A DNA stretch of 64,000 nt from assembly GCA_028292265.1 (NCBI GenBank), contig JAQGMR010000066.1:1-64000 (forward strand), given 5' to 3'. Each line of letters starts with the position of its first letter. Positions within the stretch are counted from its first letter, which is position 1. This document shows, piece by piece, positions 26,136 to 34,952 of the stretch. The DNA comes from Herminiimonas sp. GTDB taxonomy: Bacteria; Pseudomonadota; Gammaproteobacteria; Burkholderiales; Burkholderiaceae_D. The position numbers and the translations under genes were made by a program. A model generated the notes under the pieces. The model was not told the DNA's origin. It did not search any database and worked only from the letters and a program-made list of their open reading frames with translations.

Positions 26136-26955
26136 GTCGAGCACGCCACTCTACACAGCCGATTTCGCCCCGATCGCAGCCGTTCCCACGGGCGACCGCG
26201 TATTTATCGGCTGTTGCATGCTCGCTGTCATCGCGCTGGCATGGGCGTATCTGTTTTATGTCGATCATCAGATGATGCAGTCCAAGGAGCATTGGGCGAT
26301 GTCAGCCGGGATGGACATGCCCGGCATGCCGATGGCACGAGCATGGAATGCCGCCGATGTTTTCTTTACGTTCGTAATGTGGATCGTCATGATGACGGGC
26401 ATGATGGCCGCATCAGTCACGCCGACAGTGCTGTTGTTTGCCGGCGCACATTCGAGGCGGGGAGAAACTTCCGTACGGATGCTGACTTTAATGTTTGTCC
26501 TGGGCTATGCGGTTATATGGACGGGTTTTAGTGCACTTGCCACACTTGCACAGTATGCCCTGCACGACGCCGGGTTGCTCTCGCCGTTGATGGCCGCGTC
26601 GAGTTCGTGGGTAAGCGGGGCGATTCTTTGCGCAGCCGGAGCGTACCAACTAACGCCACTCAAGCGCGCTTGCCTGCTTCACTGCCGTAGCCCGCTGGGC
26701 TTTTTTATGACGCACTGGCGCGCTGGAAGCCTGGGTGCGCTACATATGGGTTTTCGCCATGGGGCCTACTGCCTCGGCTGTTGCTGGGCGCTGATGCTGG
26801 TGCTATTCGTTGTTGGTGTGATGAATCTTCTCTGGGTCGCAGCGCTGGCGCTTTTTGTACTCCTGGAAAAGGTGGGACCGGCCGAAATCTTGGCATCCCG
26901 CTTGGCCGGGGTCGCCATGGTCGCAGCAGGAATATTTTTCATCACCGGCGCTTGA
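26098..26955 (+). CDS. DUF2182 integral membrane protein
   Basis: This 285-residue inner-membrane protein has about six helices (near 35-55, 85-110, 130-155, 160-185, 215-245, 255-280). After the first helix there is a methionine-rich segment MSAGMDMPGMPM, and the second helix contains MWIVMMTGMMAASVTP, the family signature. A Cys pair lies in YCLGCCWALML. Predicted metal binding (COG5486 annotation) fits the Met/Cys content, with copper the likeliest metal; that is inference. The ATG at 26098 lies inside the end of the DUF1326 gene, which implies coupled translation. Confidence 0.85.
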   Translation: MANMRLFRGKTLKSSTPLYTADFAPIAAVPTGDRVFIGCCMLAVIALAWAYLFYVDHQMMQSKEHWAMSAGMDMPGMPMARAWNAADVFFTFVMWIVMMTGMMAASVTPTVLLFAGAHSRRGETSVRMLTLMFVLGYAVIWTGFSALATLAQYALHDAGLLSPLMAASSSWVSGAILCAAGAYQLTPLKRACLLHCRSPLGFFMTHWRAGSLGALHMGFRHGAYCLGCCWALMLVLFVVGVMNLLWVAALALFVLLEKVGPAEILASRLAGVAMVAAGIFFITGA

Positions 26956-27091
26956 GGGGCCACCGTCTGAAAAGAGGATGCCAAGCCGCGAGTCCCCTCC
27001 TGGAGACAGATGCCGAACTTGAATCGGATAGCTTGCTTCACGCCGTATGCGTCCATGCCGCTGACCTCCCCCGCCAAAATCGCCGCACCAA

Positions 27092-27128
27092 AAAAATGGC
27101 TGCCCTGATATCAGGAGCAGCCATTTTT
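27092..27128 (+). terminator. Rho-independent terminator
   Basis: A 12-bp perfect stem (AAAAATGGCTGC with GCAGCCATTTTT) encloses a smaller palindrome CCTGATATCAGG. The T5 tail reads rightward and the A5 arm makes it work leftward too. It serves the DUF1326-DUF2182 pair. Confidence 0.85.
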
Positions 27129-27220
27129 GAGTGGTGCAATTCGTCGCAGACGACAGGACGGCCTCGCTCAGCACAGATCAAGAAGAGGTCACGCCCTCCC
27201 GGGAATTCGCCGCGGCCAGT

Positions 27221-27244
27221 CGGCGCACCGTCAGGTGCGCCGAC
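27221..27244 (-). terminator. Hairpin after isocitrate dehydrogenase
   Basis: A perfect 10-bp stem TCGGCGCACC/GGTGCGCCGA with a GTCA loop starts 4 bases after the icd stop codon in its direction. There is no T tract. Confidence 0.6.
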
Positions 27245-27248
27245 ATGA

Positions 27249-29483
27249 TCAGGCGCCTGCCGACTCCAGCGCCGCGTTGAACGTTGGGCTCGGACGCATC
27301 ACGGCCGTTACCTTGGCGGTATCGAGCAGGTAGTAACCACCGATATCCACCGGCTTGCCCTGCACCGCGAGCAGCTCGGCAACGATCTTCTGCTCGTTGT
27401 CCGCCAGCGTCTTCGCCAGCGGTGCAAAGGAAGCAGCAAGTTCAGCGTCGTCCTTCTGTGCCGCCAATTCCTGCGCCCAATAAAGCGCCAGGTAGAACTG
27501 GCTGCCGCGGTTATCGAGTTCGCCGGTCTTGGGCGAGGGCGACTTGCGATTGCCGAGCAGCTTCCCGGTAGCCGCGTCCAGCGTCCTGGCCAGTATCTTG
27601 GCCTTGACGTTGCCGGTCTTGATGCCCAAATCTTCGAAGCTCACCGCAAGCGCCAGGAATTCACCCAGCGAATCCCAGCGCAGGTGGTTTTCTTCCACCA
27701 GTTGCTGCACATGCTTCGGCGCCGAGCCGCCGGCACCGGTTTCGTACAGCCCACCGCCGGCCATCAGCGGCACGACAGACAACATCTTCGCGCTCGTGCC
27801 CAACTCCAGGATCGGGAACAAGTCGGTCAGGTAGTCGCGCAGGATGTTGCCGGTGACGGAAATCGTATCGAGGCCGCGGCTTACGCGTTCGAGCGTATAG
27901 CGCATCGCGCGCACCTGCGACATGATGTGGATTTCCAGGCCACTCGTATCGTGGTCCTTCAGGTACGTCTGAACCTTTTTGATCAGCTCGTTCTCGTGCG
28001 GACGGAAGGGGTCGAGCCAGAACACGGCCGGCATGCCCGAATTGCGCGCACGGGTGACCGCCAGCTTGACCCAGTCGCGGATCGGCGCGTCCTTGACCTG
28101 GCACATGCGCCAAAGGTCGCCCTGCTCCACGTTCTGCGTCAGCAGCACTTCACCGGTGGCCACGTCTGTGATGTTGGCAACGCCATCCTCCGGAATTTCG
28201 AAGGTCTTGTCGTGCGAACCGTATTCCTCGGCCTGCTGCGCCATCAGCCCCACGTTGGGCACGGTGCCCATGGTGCGTGGGTCAAACGCGCCATGCCACT
28301 TGCAGAAGTTGATGATCTCCTGATAGATGCGCGCGAACGTGCTCTCGGGGATCACCGCCTTCACTTCCTTGAGCCGGCCATCTGCGCCATACATCTTGCC
28401 GCCTGCACGGATCATTGCCGGCATGGAGGCGTCGACGATCACATCATTCGGCGAATGGAAGTTGGTGATGCCCTTGGCGGAATCGACCATCGCCAGTTCC
28501 GGACGGTGCTCCTGGCAGGCGTGGAGGTCACGAATGATCTCTTCGCGTTGCGACTCGGGCAGCTTGGCGATCTTGCTGTAAAGATCAGCCATGCCGTTGT
28601 TGACGTTCACGCCAAGGCTGTCAAACAGCGCGCCGTGTTTTTCAAATGCTTCCTTGTAGAAGATGCGCACGCAATGGCCAAAGACGATTGGGTGCGTCAC
28701 CTTCATCATGGTGGCCTTGACGTGCAACGAGAACATGACGCCGGTCTTGTGTGCGTCTTCGATCTGCTTCTCGTAAAAATCAAGGAGTGCCTTGCGGCTC
28801 ATGAACATGGAGTCAATGATTTCGCCTTGCAGCAGCGAGACCTTTGGCTTCATCACGATCGTCTTTCCGCCTTTGGTAATCAGTTCCATCTTGACGTCGC
28901 GCGCGCGGTCCAGCGTCATCGATTTTTCGCCATGGTAGAAGTCGCCGCCGGTCATGTGCGACACATGGGTGCGTGAAGCTGGCGACCATTCGCCCATTGA
29001 GTGCGGGTTCTTGCGCGCGTATTCCTTCACGGCGCGCGGTGCTCGGCGATCGGAGTTGCCTTCGCGCAGAACCGGATTGACCGCCGAGCCGATGCACTTG
29101 CCGTAACGGGCCTTGATGTCTTTTTCCTTGTCGGTCTTCGGGTCCGCCGGGTAGTCGGGGATGTTGTAACCCTTGGACTGCAGTTCCTTGATCGCTGTAA
29201 TCAACTGGCTTACCGAGGCGCTGATGTTGGGCAGCTTGATGATGTTGGCGTCCGCCTCAAGCGTCTTCTCGCCCAGTTGGCTCAGGGTGTCGGGCACGCG
29301 CTGTTCCGGCGTCAGATAGTCGGGGAAGTTTCCCATGATCCGTGCTGCAACTGAAATGTCGCGCGGCTCAATGTGGATGCCCGCGGCCTTGGCGAAAGTG
29401 CTGATAACTGGCAGTAACGCGTGGGTCGCCAGGAGGGGCGCCTCGTCGGTTAATGCGTAGATGATGGTGGGATTGCTGCTCAT
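27249..29483 (-). CDS. icd: Isocitrate dehydrogenase, NADP-dependent, monomeric
   Basis: This 744-residue cytosolic TCA-cycle enzyme oxidises isocitrate to 2-oxoglutarate with NADP. The length is that of the monomeric type, twice the dimeric enzyme. Family segments include [20 protein letters not shown] at the start, [63 protein letters not shown] and [26 protein letters not shown]. The start ATG has GAGGAA upstream. It is a single gene with a hairpin after it. A 14-bp palindrome 140 bp upstream may be an operator. Confidence 0.95.
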   Translation of the reverse strand: MSSNPTIIYALTDEAPLLATHALLPVISTFAKAAGIHIEPRDISVAARIMGNFPDYLTPEQRVPDTLSQLGEKTLEADANIIKLPNISASVSQLITAIKELQSKGYNIPDYPADPKTDKEKDIKARYGKCIGSAVNPVLREGNSDRRAPRAVKEYARKNPHSMGEWSPASRTHVSHMTGGDFYHGEKSMTLDRARDVKMELITKGGKTIVMKPKVSLLQGEIIDSMFMSRKALLDFYEKQIEDAHKTGVMFSLHVKATMMKVTHPIVFGHCVRIFYKEAFEKHGALFDSLGVNVNNGMADLYSKIAKLPESQREEIIRDLHACQEHRPELAMVDSAKGITNFHSPNDVIVDASMPAMIRAGGKMYGADGRLKEVKAVIPESTFARIYQEIINFCKWHGAFDPRTMGTVPNVGLMAQQAEEYGSHDKTFEIPEDGVANITDVATGEVLLTQNVEQGDLWRMCQVKDAPIRDWVKLAVTRARNSGMPAVFWLDPFRPHENELIKKVQTYLKDHDTSGLEIHIMSQVRAMRYTLERVSRGLDTISVTGNILRDYLTDLFPILELGTSAKMLSVVPLMAGGGLYETGAGGSAPKHVQQLVEENHLRWDSLGEFLALAVSFEDLGIKTGNVKAKILARTLDAATGKLLGNRKSPSPKTGELDNRGSQFYLALYWAQELAAQKDDAELAASFAPLAKTLADNEQKIVAELLAVQGKPVDIGGYYLLDTAKVTAVMRPSPTFNAALESAGA

Positions 29484-29944
29484 GCGCTGTTTCCTCGGTT
29501 TTGGCGGTGGTTTTCGGAATGCGTCTACTAAAAAGTTGCGTGTCCAGGCTCACGATCAACGCCGCCTTGCGCCCGCTTCCTTGGTGGACTGTGCGGCGCG
29601 TACTACCTTGCGGCGTGATCAAGTCTTATATAAGACATATAACTTGCTGCGCATTATGCAGCAGCTTTCCACAATCCGCAAACTTGTCGGGGCAAGGACT
29701 GTAAGACGCGCTCTGGCGGCGGATTCCTGCGCGCGGGGACAAGGCCACGCTTTGTCGGACGCACAGCAAGAAGGAGGAACACGTGGACCACGTGCCCCTA
29801 CTTGTACCGCAACCTTCTGGAACAGGCGCATCCGTGCATGAAGTTCCTGGGGCGATCCCGTAATGGGCCTCGCAGCCGGTACCGCGCGACCTGATGCTTC
29901 GAGTGGCGTGTCCGTCAGCTAGCGGGACACGCCGCTTAACCCCA
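29484..29944. other. Upstream region of icd, no gene
   Basis: No coding frame is supported. It holds the promoter side of icd, the palindrome at 29623-29636, and the downstream end of the fumarylacetoacetate-hydrolase-like gene. Confidence 0.5.
29623..29636. promoter_or_regulatory. 14-bp palindrome upstream of icd
   Basis: GTCTTATATAAGAC is a perfect palindrome in AT-rich DNA, 140 bp before the icd start codon. It has the look of an operator for a dimeric regulator. Similar TTATATAAG palindromes occur, to my recollection, before central-metabolism genes in betaproteobacteria; I cannot confirm this here. Confidence 0.6.
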
Positions 29945-30970
29945 TCAGGCGAGTTTGAACTTCAGTTCGCCAAGCTTTTCGATTGAGCTGACCAGCTCGT
30001 CTCCAGCCTTGAGCCAGACCTGCTTTTCCTTCGGATAGCCGGCGATCACGCCCTGTGGCGTGCCGGTGAAGATAATGTCGCCTGGATCCAGCGTCCAGAA
30101 TTTGCTGATGTAGGACACCATTTGCTGCGTGTTGAAGATGAAGTCGTTGGTATTAGACGACTGGCGTAGCTCGCCGTTGACGCGGGTTTCGATGTTCAGG
30201 TTGTTCGGATTGCCGACCAGATCAGCCGAAACGAAATAGGGGCCGATCGGTGCGAAGTCATCGAGTGTTTTTCCGATCATCCACTGGCCATTTGGCAGTT
30301 CCAGCTGCAAGTCGCGCGCGGAGAAATCGTTGGCTGTGCAATAGCCCGCTACGTATTGCAGCGCGTCGGCTTCAGAAACGTTGCGCGCCTTTTTGCCGAT
30401 CACAATCAGCAGTTCGGTTTCGTAATCAAACTTGGTTGAAATATCCTTGGTCGGCAGTTTAATAACGGCGTTGTGCCCGGTAAGGGAATTATTGTATTTG
30501 TTGAAAAGCGGCGGCACCCGAGGCGGCGCCATGCCAACTTCCTTGGCGTGCTGACGGTAGTTCAGTCCCACGCAAACGATCTTGTTCGGCTTGGCGAACA
30601 GCCGGCCGTGGGTGAGCTTCGATTCATCCACCAGATTAGAGCCCGATGCGCGGGCGTCAGCGACCACGCGCATCAGCCCGTCCGCGTTCCCTTCCTGTAG
30701 GAGTTCATCGAGCGTCAGCGGAACGGCCACTCCCATCCTGGCCGCTGCCGCCTTGACGTCGACCACGCCCTTGTCAGTCACGACACCTAATCCGTCGCTG
30801 CCGTCGGCATGGCGGATCGCAAGCAATTTGACACCAGTAGGCATCTTGTGTGGGCCGCTGTACCGTGCGCCCGAAGTCGTCGCGGCATGCGCAGCGCCAG
30901 ACAGGGAAGCGGCGCCCAGACCGACGCCGGCCGCGCCAGTGGTCTTAAGAAAATTGCGTCTTGAAGTCAT
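29945..30970 (-). CDS. Fumarylacetoacetate-hydrolase-family protein with Tat signal
   Basis: This 341-residue protein starts with a twin-arginine signal (TSRRNFLKTTGAAGVGLGAA, cleavage near AHA-ATTS). The catalytic FAH domain begins with IVCVGLNYRQHAKEVGM, then KFDYETELLIVIG (metal-binding acids), YCTANDFSARDLQ, WMIGKTLDDFAPIGPYFV and GDIIFTGTPQGV. These residues bind a divalent metal and act on 2-oxo acid enols. The ATG at 30970 with GAGGAGA is chosen over one 15 codons earlier because it starts exactly at the Tat leader. It ends a leftward run of dehydratase, regulator, Bug and this gene. A periplasmic FAH enzyme is unusual. Confidence 0.85.
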   Translation of the reverse strand: MTSRRNFLKTTGAAGVGLGAASLSGAAHAATTSGARYSGPHKMPTGVKLLAIRHADGSDGLGVVTDKGVVDVKAAAARMGVAVPLTLDELLQEGNADGLMRVVADARASGSNLVDESKLTHGRLFAKPNKIVCVGLNYRQHAKEVGMAPPRVPPLFNKYNNSLTGHNAVIKLPTKDISTKFDYETELLIVIGKKARNVSEADALQYVAGYCTANDFSARDLQLELPNGQWMIGKTLDDFAPIGPYFVSADLVGNPNNLNIETRVNGELRQSSNTNDFIFNTQQMVSYISKFWTLDPGDIIFTGTPQGVIAGYPKEKQVWLKAGDELVSSIEKLGELKFKLA

Positions 30971-31104
30971 GGTGTCTCCTCTTGTATTCCATGCCGGAAT
31001 GGCATGTGCCAGCAATCTATCATTTAATTTTCTTGATGCAATGGGTGAGAATCGCGAACCGCGTCCTGGTGGGCTGCGGTCCAGCCCATCGCCTCAACAC
31101 TGCC

Positions 31105-32115
31105 TCACTCGAGCGTAATATGCGCGCCTTCAATGACCGTAGCCCACTGCGTGATTTCCTTGTGAACCCGTGCCTTCATTTCTTCTGGCGTGCTGTAGAT
31201 CGCGAAGGTGCCCAACTGTAGCAGGCGCGCTTTCACGTCCGGCATTTGCAGTATCTTCACCAGCTCGGTGTTCAGCTTCGTGATAACGGGCTGCGGTGTG
31301 CCAGCTGGCGCCAGCACCCCAAACATTGAGCTGACTTCGAAGCCCGGCACGCCGGCTTCCGCGGCGGTCGGCACATCGGGCAGCATCGGAACGCGTTCCG
31401 TCGTGGTTACCGCCAACGCGCGCAGTTTGCCGGACTTGATAAACTGAAGCGCAGCCGGCACCGTCTCGACCATGGTCAGCACCTGCCCACCCACGAGATC
31501 ATTCATGGCGGGGCCGCTACCTTTGTAGGGAACGTGCAGCATGTCGACCCCGGCAATGCGCTTGAAGAGTTCCGCGCCCATGCGTTGCGGGGCGCCAGGT
31601 CCGGAAGAGGCGAAGGTAAGATAGCCGGGCTTGGACTTGGCAAAGGCGACCAGCTGCTTGAGGTTCTCTGCGGGGACGGAGGGATGCACTACAAACACCA
31701 GCGGGACAGACCCGACCATGGTGATTGGCGCAAAGTCCTTCTCCAGGTTGTAGCTGATGGTTTTCTTTTCCAGCGTCTGCATGATTGAATGCGAGGTGAC
31801 AGCGCCCATTAGCAGCGTGTAGCCGTCCGGCGCGGCTTTCGCGACCGCTGCGGCGCCGATGTCGCCGCCCGCCCCGCCGCGATTTTCAACCACGACCGAT
31901 TGCCCCAACGCTTGCCCGAGCTTTTGCGCCACCACGCGTCCGATGATGTCGGTCGCGCCGCCCGGCGGATAGGGAATCACGAGAGAAATGGTCTTTTCAG
32001 GGTAGCCGGCCGCAAACGCGGCGCCGGGAAGCGCCAATGCGGCGGCTACGCAAAGGCCAGAGCCGAGGCAGGCAACCACGCCCTTTAAAACAGTCCTGCG
32101 AGATTTCAAAACCAT
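31105..32115 (-). CDS. Bug/TctC-family periplasmic solute receptor
   Basis: This 336-residue exported receptor has a leader with LKGVVACLGSGLCVAAALALPGAAFA and a likely cut before AGYPEK. It shows VIPYPPGGATDIIGRVVAQKL, VENRGGAGGDIGAAAVAKAAPDGYTLL, MLHVPYKGSGPAMNDLVGG and LPDVPTAAEAGVPGFE. GGAGACA lies before the ATG. It follows a GntR regulator and a sugar-acid-type dehydratase on the same strand, so an aldonate or related hydroxy acid is a reasonable guess for its ligand. Confidence 0.9.
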   Translation of the reverse strand: MVLKSRRTVLKGVVACLGSGLCVAAALALPGAAFAAGYPEKTISLVIPYPPGGATDIIGRVVAQKLGQALGQSVVVENRGGAGGDIGAAAVAKAAPDGYTLLMGAVTSHSIMQTLEKKTISYNLEKDFAPITMVGSVPLVFVVHPSVPAENLKQLVAFAKSKPGYLTFASSGPGAPQRMGAELFKRIAGVDMLHVPYKGSGPAMNDLVGGQVLTMVETVPAALQFIKSGKLRALAVTTTERVPMLPDVPTAAEAGVPGFEVSSMFGVLAPAGTPQPVITKLNTELVKILQMPDVKARLLQLGTFAIYSTPEEMKARVHKEITQWATVIEGAHITLE

Positions 32116-32182
32116 TGTGTTGTCTCCTTTATTTTATAAATCGCTACTAGTCACCAAAAGCCAGCAGGTCGGTGTCGATCTC

Positions 32183-32968
32183 TCAACTCGCCAGCTCCTC
32201 CGTCTTTCCAAGCCGCTTCAGAATCGCGAGATAGGCGTCGCGCGAAGGCCGCAAGTGGCGCGCAGTTAGCTTGACAAGTAAATCGCGATCCCCGTCCCGC
32301 AACGCTTCAATTATCTGCATGTGCTCGTCCCGCGCCCGCTCCAGCGACTCTTGCGCGACCAGCGTACTAAGTCGAACCGGATAAGTACGACGGGCATATT
32401 CGGTGATGGCTTCGATCAACGAGTCGTTGCCGCAGAGCCCGTGCAAGGCGGCGTGGAATGCCAGGTTGGCGCGAAATACCGCGCGTGGATCACCCTTCTT
32501 TACCGCCGCGTTATGAGTGCGCTGCACGGCGACGATTTGCTGCAACGCGGCCGGCCGTACCGGAAACGGAATCAGCCTTGCGCAACTGGTTTCGAGTATT
32601 TCGCGCAGAGCATAAAGTTCGACGACTTCCTTGCCCGTCAAGGCGCGCACCTGCGCGCCGCTATTGCGCTTGCGCTGCACCAGTCCCTGGGTATCGAGTT
32701 CGGCCAGCGCGTTCCGCACGACATGGCGCTTCACTGAAAACCGGTGCATCAGATCGTCTTCCACCAGCCGTTCACGCGGATGGAGGATTCCCAATACGAT
32801 CTCCTCTTCGAGCACCTGGACCACCTCATGCACGGCCGACGCGACATCGCGGTCGCGATCATCAGCCTGGCCGTGACCCTGTTCCTGGATGGCTGCCTCC
32901 GTTCCGCGCATGATGGCGCCTACGCCCACGCCGGCGCCCCCGGCCGCCTGCGCTGCGGAGGGCCGCAC
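32183..32968 (-). CDS. FadR-type GntR regulator
   Basis: This 261-residue regulator has a winged helix-turn-helix at about 45-110 (EEEIVLGILHPRERLVEDDLMHRFSVKRHVVRNAL) and an FCD domain at about 115-250 (ELYALREILETSCARL, ANLAFHAALHGLC, RARDEHMQIIEAL). The GTG at 32968 lies three bases after the dehydratase stop with GGGACGAG upstream, which suggests coupling; an ATG at 32911 would give a shorter, also complete protein. The regulator is embedded in the operon it probably controls (dehydratase, regulator, Bug, FAH). Confidence 0.8.
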   Translation of the reverse strand: MRPSAAQAAGGAGVGVGAIMRGTEAAIQEQGHGQADDRDRDVASAVHEVVQVLEEEIVLGILHPRERLVEDDLMHRFSVKRHVVRNALAELDTQGLVQRKRNSGAQVRALTGKEVVELYALREILETSCARLIPFPVRPAALQQIVAVQRTHNAAVKKGDPRAVFRANLAFHAALHGLCGNDSLIEAITEYARRTYPVRLSTLVAQESLERARDEHMQIIEALRDGDRDLLVKLTARHLRPSRDAYLAILKRLGKTEELAS

Positions 32969-32971
32969 GGC

Positions 32972-34753
32972 TTACTCGTCCCCACTACGATCACGCGGAA
33001 TGCGCTCCGTTGTGTTCTTCGGCCGGAGGAAATCAAAGTCGACACCCTTGTCAGCCTGCGTCACAGTCTCCAGGAAGAGCTTGCGATAGCCGCGTTCCGC
33101 CGTTGGCGGCGTCACAGGGTTTGCGCTCATCCGCTCCGCAAGTTCAGCCTCGGACACCAGCAATGTGATCTCTCGCTTTTTCACCGACAGGCGAATGCGA
33201 TCGCCGTTGCGCACCTGGGCCAGCGGCCCGCCAATGGCGGACTCCGGTGTGACATGCAGCACGATTGTCCCCGCGGCGGTTCCGCTCATCCGCCCGTCGG
33301 AAATCCGCACCATGTCCTTTACGCCGGCACGCGCCAGCTTCTTTGGAATCGGAATGTAGCCGGCCTCCGGCATGCTCGCGCCGGTGGGGCCGATATGCTT
33401 CAGGACCAGCACATCGTCGGCCTTCACATCCAGCGCATCGTCGTCGATCCGTGCTACCAGATCGTCGATGTTTTCAAATACGACCGCACGCCCTTCATGC
33501 TCCATCAGGCCGGCGTCCGCCGCCGATTGCTTGATGATGGCGCCGCCCGGTGCAAGGTTGCCACGCAAGACGGCAATGCCGCCTTGCGGATAAATCGGAT
33601 CAGCGAAGGGGCGTACCACGGTCTGCGGGAACCCGGGGCCGGCGGCCTCAAGCTCCTCGCCGAGGGTGCGGCCGGTAACCGTCATTGCGTCAAGGTGCAG
33701 AAGCGGCTTCAGTTCACGCAACAGCGCATGCACCCCGCCCGCCTTGTGGAAGTCTTCCATGTAGTACTGGCCCGACGGCTTCAGGTCTATCAGCACCGGT
33801 GTCTCGCGACCGAGGACGTCCAGCCGGTCAAGGTCGATGTCGATGCCCATCCGGCCCGCCACCGCGGTCAGATGAATGATGCCGTTGGTCGAGCCGCCAA
33901 TGGCGAGCAGGATGCGCAGCGCGTTTTCGAATGCCTTGCCGGTCATGATCTTGTCCGGTGTCAGGCCGGACAGCGCCATCGCGACCGCGGTAGCGCCGGT
34001 GTTCTCGGCCACACGGATGCGGTCGGCGGTAACCGCTGGCGGCGCGGCGCCACCCGGCAACATCATGCCGAGCGCCTCGGTCACGCAAGCCATGGTGCTT
34101 GCCGTGCCCATGACGGAGCAGGTGCCAACGCTGGCAACAAGCTGGTTATTGACGTCGGCGATTTCCTCATCGCCAATTTCGTCAGCGCGGTACTTGCCCC
34201 AGAAGCGGCGACAGTCGGTGCAGGCGCCCACTCTTTCGCTGCGATGCGAACCGGTCAGCATGGAGCCAGTCACGAGTTGAATCGCCGGAATGCCGGCCGA
34301 AGCCGCGCCCATCAATTGCGCCGGCACGGTCTTGTCGCAACCGCCGATCAATACCACCGCGTCCATCGGCTGGGCTCGGATCATCTCCTCAGTGTCCATG
34401 GACATCAGATTGCGCAGGTACATCGAGGTCGGCGAGGCGAAGCTCTCGTGGATCGAGATCGTCGGAAAGTCCATTGGCAAGCCGCCAGCCAGCATCACCC
34501 CGCGCTTCACCGCCTCAATCAGCTGCGTCATGTTGCCGTGGCAGGGGTTAAATGCACTGCCCGTGTTCGCAATGCCGACCACGGGCCGGTCCAGCGCGTT
34601 GTCGGTATAGCCGGCGCCCTTGATGAAGGCCTTGCGCAGGAACAGCGAAAAACCGCTGTCGCCATAACTGGCCAGGCCCTTGCGCAGCCCGCTCGGTTCC
34701 GCTTTGCCGGCCGCCGGGCCGGGTACTTTCGCATTCTTGTCGCGCTCGTTCAT
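32972..34753 (-). CDS. IlvD/Edd-family dehydratase, sugar-acid type
   Basis: This 593-residue Fe-S dehydratase removes water from 2,3-dihydroxy acids to give 2-keto-3-deoxy acids. Iron-sulfur ligands are visible in NPCHGNMTQL, VVLIGGCDKTVPA and SVGTCSVMGTASTM. Other marks are AIGGSTNGIIHLTAVAGR and RISDGRMSGTAAG, where the Ser acts as the base. The ACTDCRRFW segment and the context fit the sugar-acid (arabonate/xylonate-like) dehydratases better than the branched-chain IlvD. The start ATG lies 24 bases downstream of an AT-rich palindrome. It opens the leftward run ending at the Tat-exported FAH protein. Confidence 0.85.
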   Translation of the reverse strand: MNERDKNAKVPGPAAGKAEPSGLRKGLASYGDSGFSLFLRKAFIKGAGYTDNALDRPVVGIANTGSAFNPCHGNMTQLIEAVKRGVMLAGGLPMDFPTISIHESFASPTSMYLRNLMSMDTEEMIRAQPMDAVVLIGGCDKTVPAQLMGAASAGIPAIQLVTGSMLTGSHRSERVGACTDCRRFWGKYRADEIGDEEIADVNNQLVASVGTCSVMGTASTMACVTEALGMMLPGGAAPPAVTADRIRVAENTGATAVAMALSGLTPDKIMTGKAFENALRILLAIGGSTNGIIHLTAVAGRMGIDIDLDRLDVLGRETPVLIDLKPSGQYYMEDFHKAGGVHALLRELKPLLHLDAMTVTGRTLGEELEAAGPGFPQTVVRPFADPIYPQGGIAVLRGNLAPGGAIIKQSAADAGLMEHEGRAVVFENIDDLVARIDDDALDVKADDVLVLKHIGPTGASMPEAGYIPIPKKLARAGVKDMVRISDGRMSGTAAGTIVLHVTPESAIGGPLAQVRNGDRIRLSVKKREITLLVSEAELAERMSANPVTPPTAERGYRKLFLETVTQADKGVDFDFLRPKNTTERIPRDRSGDE

Positions 34754-34776
34754 GTGGGTCGCTTTAGGTTAATACT

Positions 34777-34788
34777 ATTATCAATAAT
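34777..34788. promoter_or_regulatory. AT-rich inverted repeat before the dehydratase gene
   Basis: ATTATCAATAAT (ATTAT and ATAAT arms around two bases) sits in a TAATACTATTA context just upstream of the dehydratase start. It may be the operator of the embedded GntR regulator; the evidence is only symmetry and position. Confidence 0.45.
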
Positions 34789-34952
34789 CGGGGACATGGT
34801 AGACCGGCATGACGGGCTGCGCAAGCGTTGTTCAATAAACCCAAAAGCAGCGCGAGACCGCGACGTTTGGCACCGCAGAAGCGAAGTCAGCGGATGTGCC
34901 GCCATTTAAAGCTGTCGACATTGTTGGCCACGCCGATGGCGAGCCCTGCCAA

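Noticed and set aside
26766..27077. Leftward 103-codon frame between DUF2182 and the terminator
   Set aside because: Most of it is antisense to the DUF2182 gene and the rest has no start signal; composition is that of a shadow frame.
27684..28976. Rightward frame of 430 codons
   Set aside because: It is the antisense shadow of isocitrate dehydrogenase.
32744..34909. Long rightward frame of 721 codons
   Set aside because: It is antisense to the IlvD-type dehydratase, whose motifs and codon use are clear.
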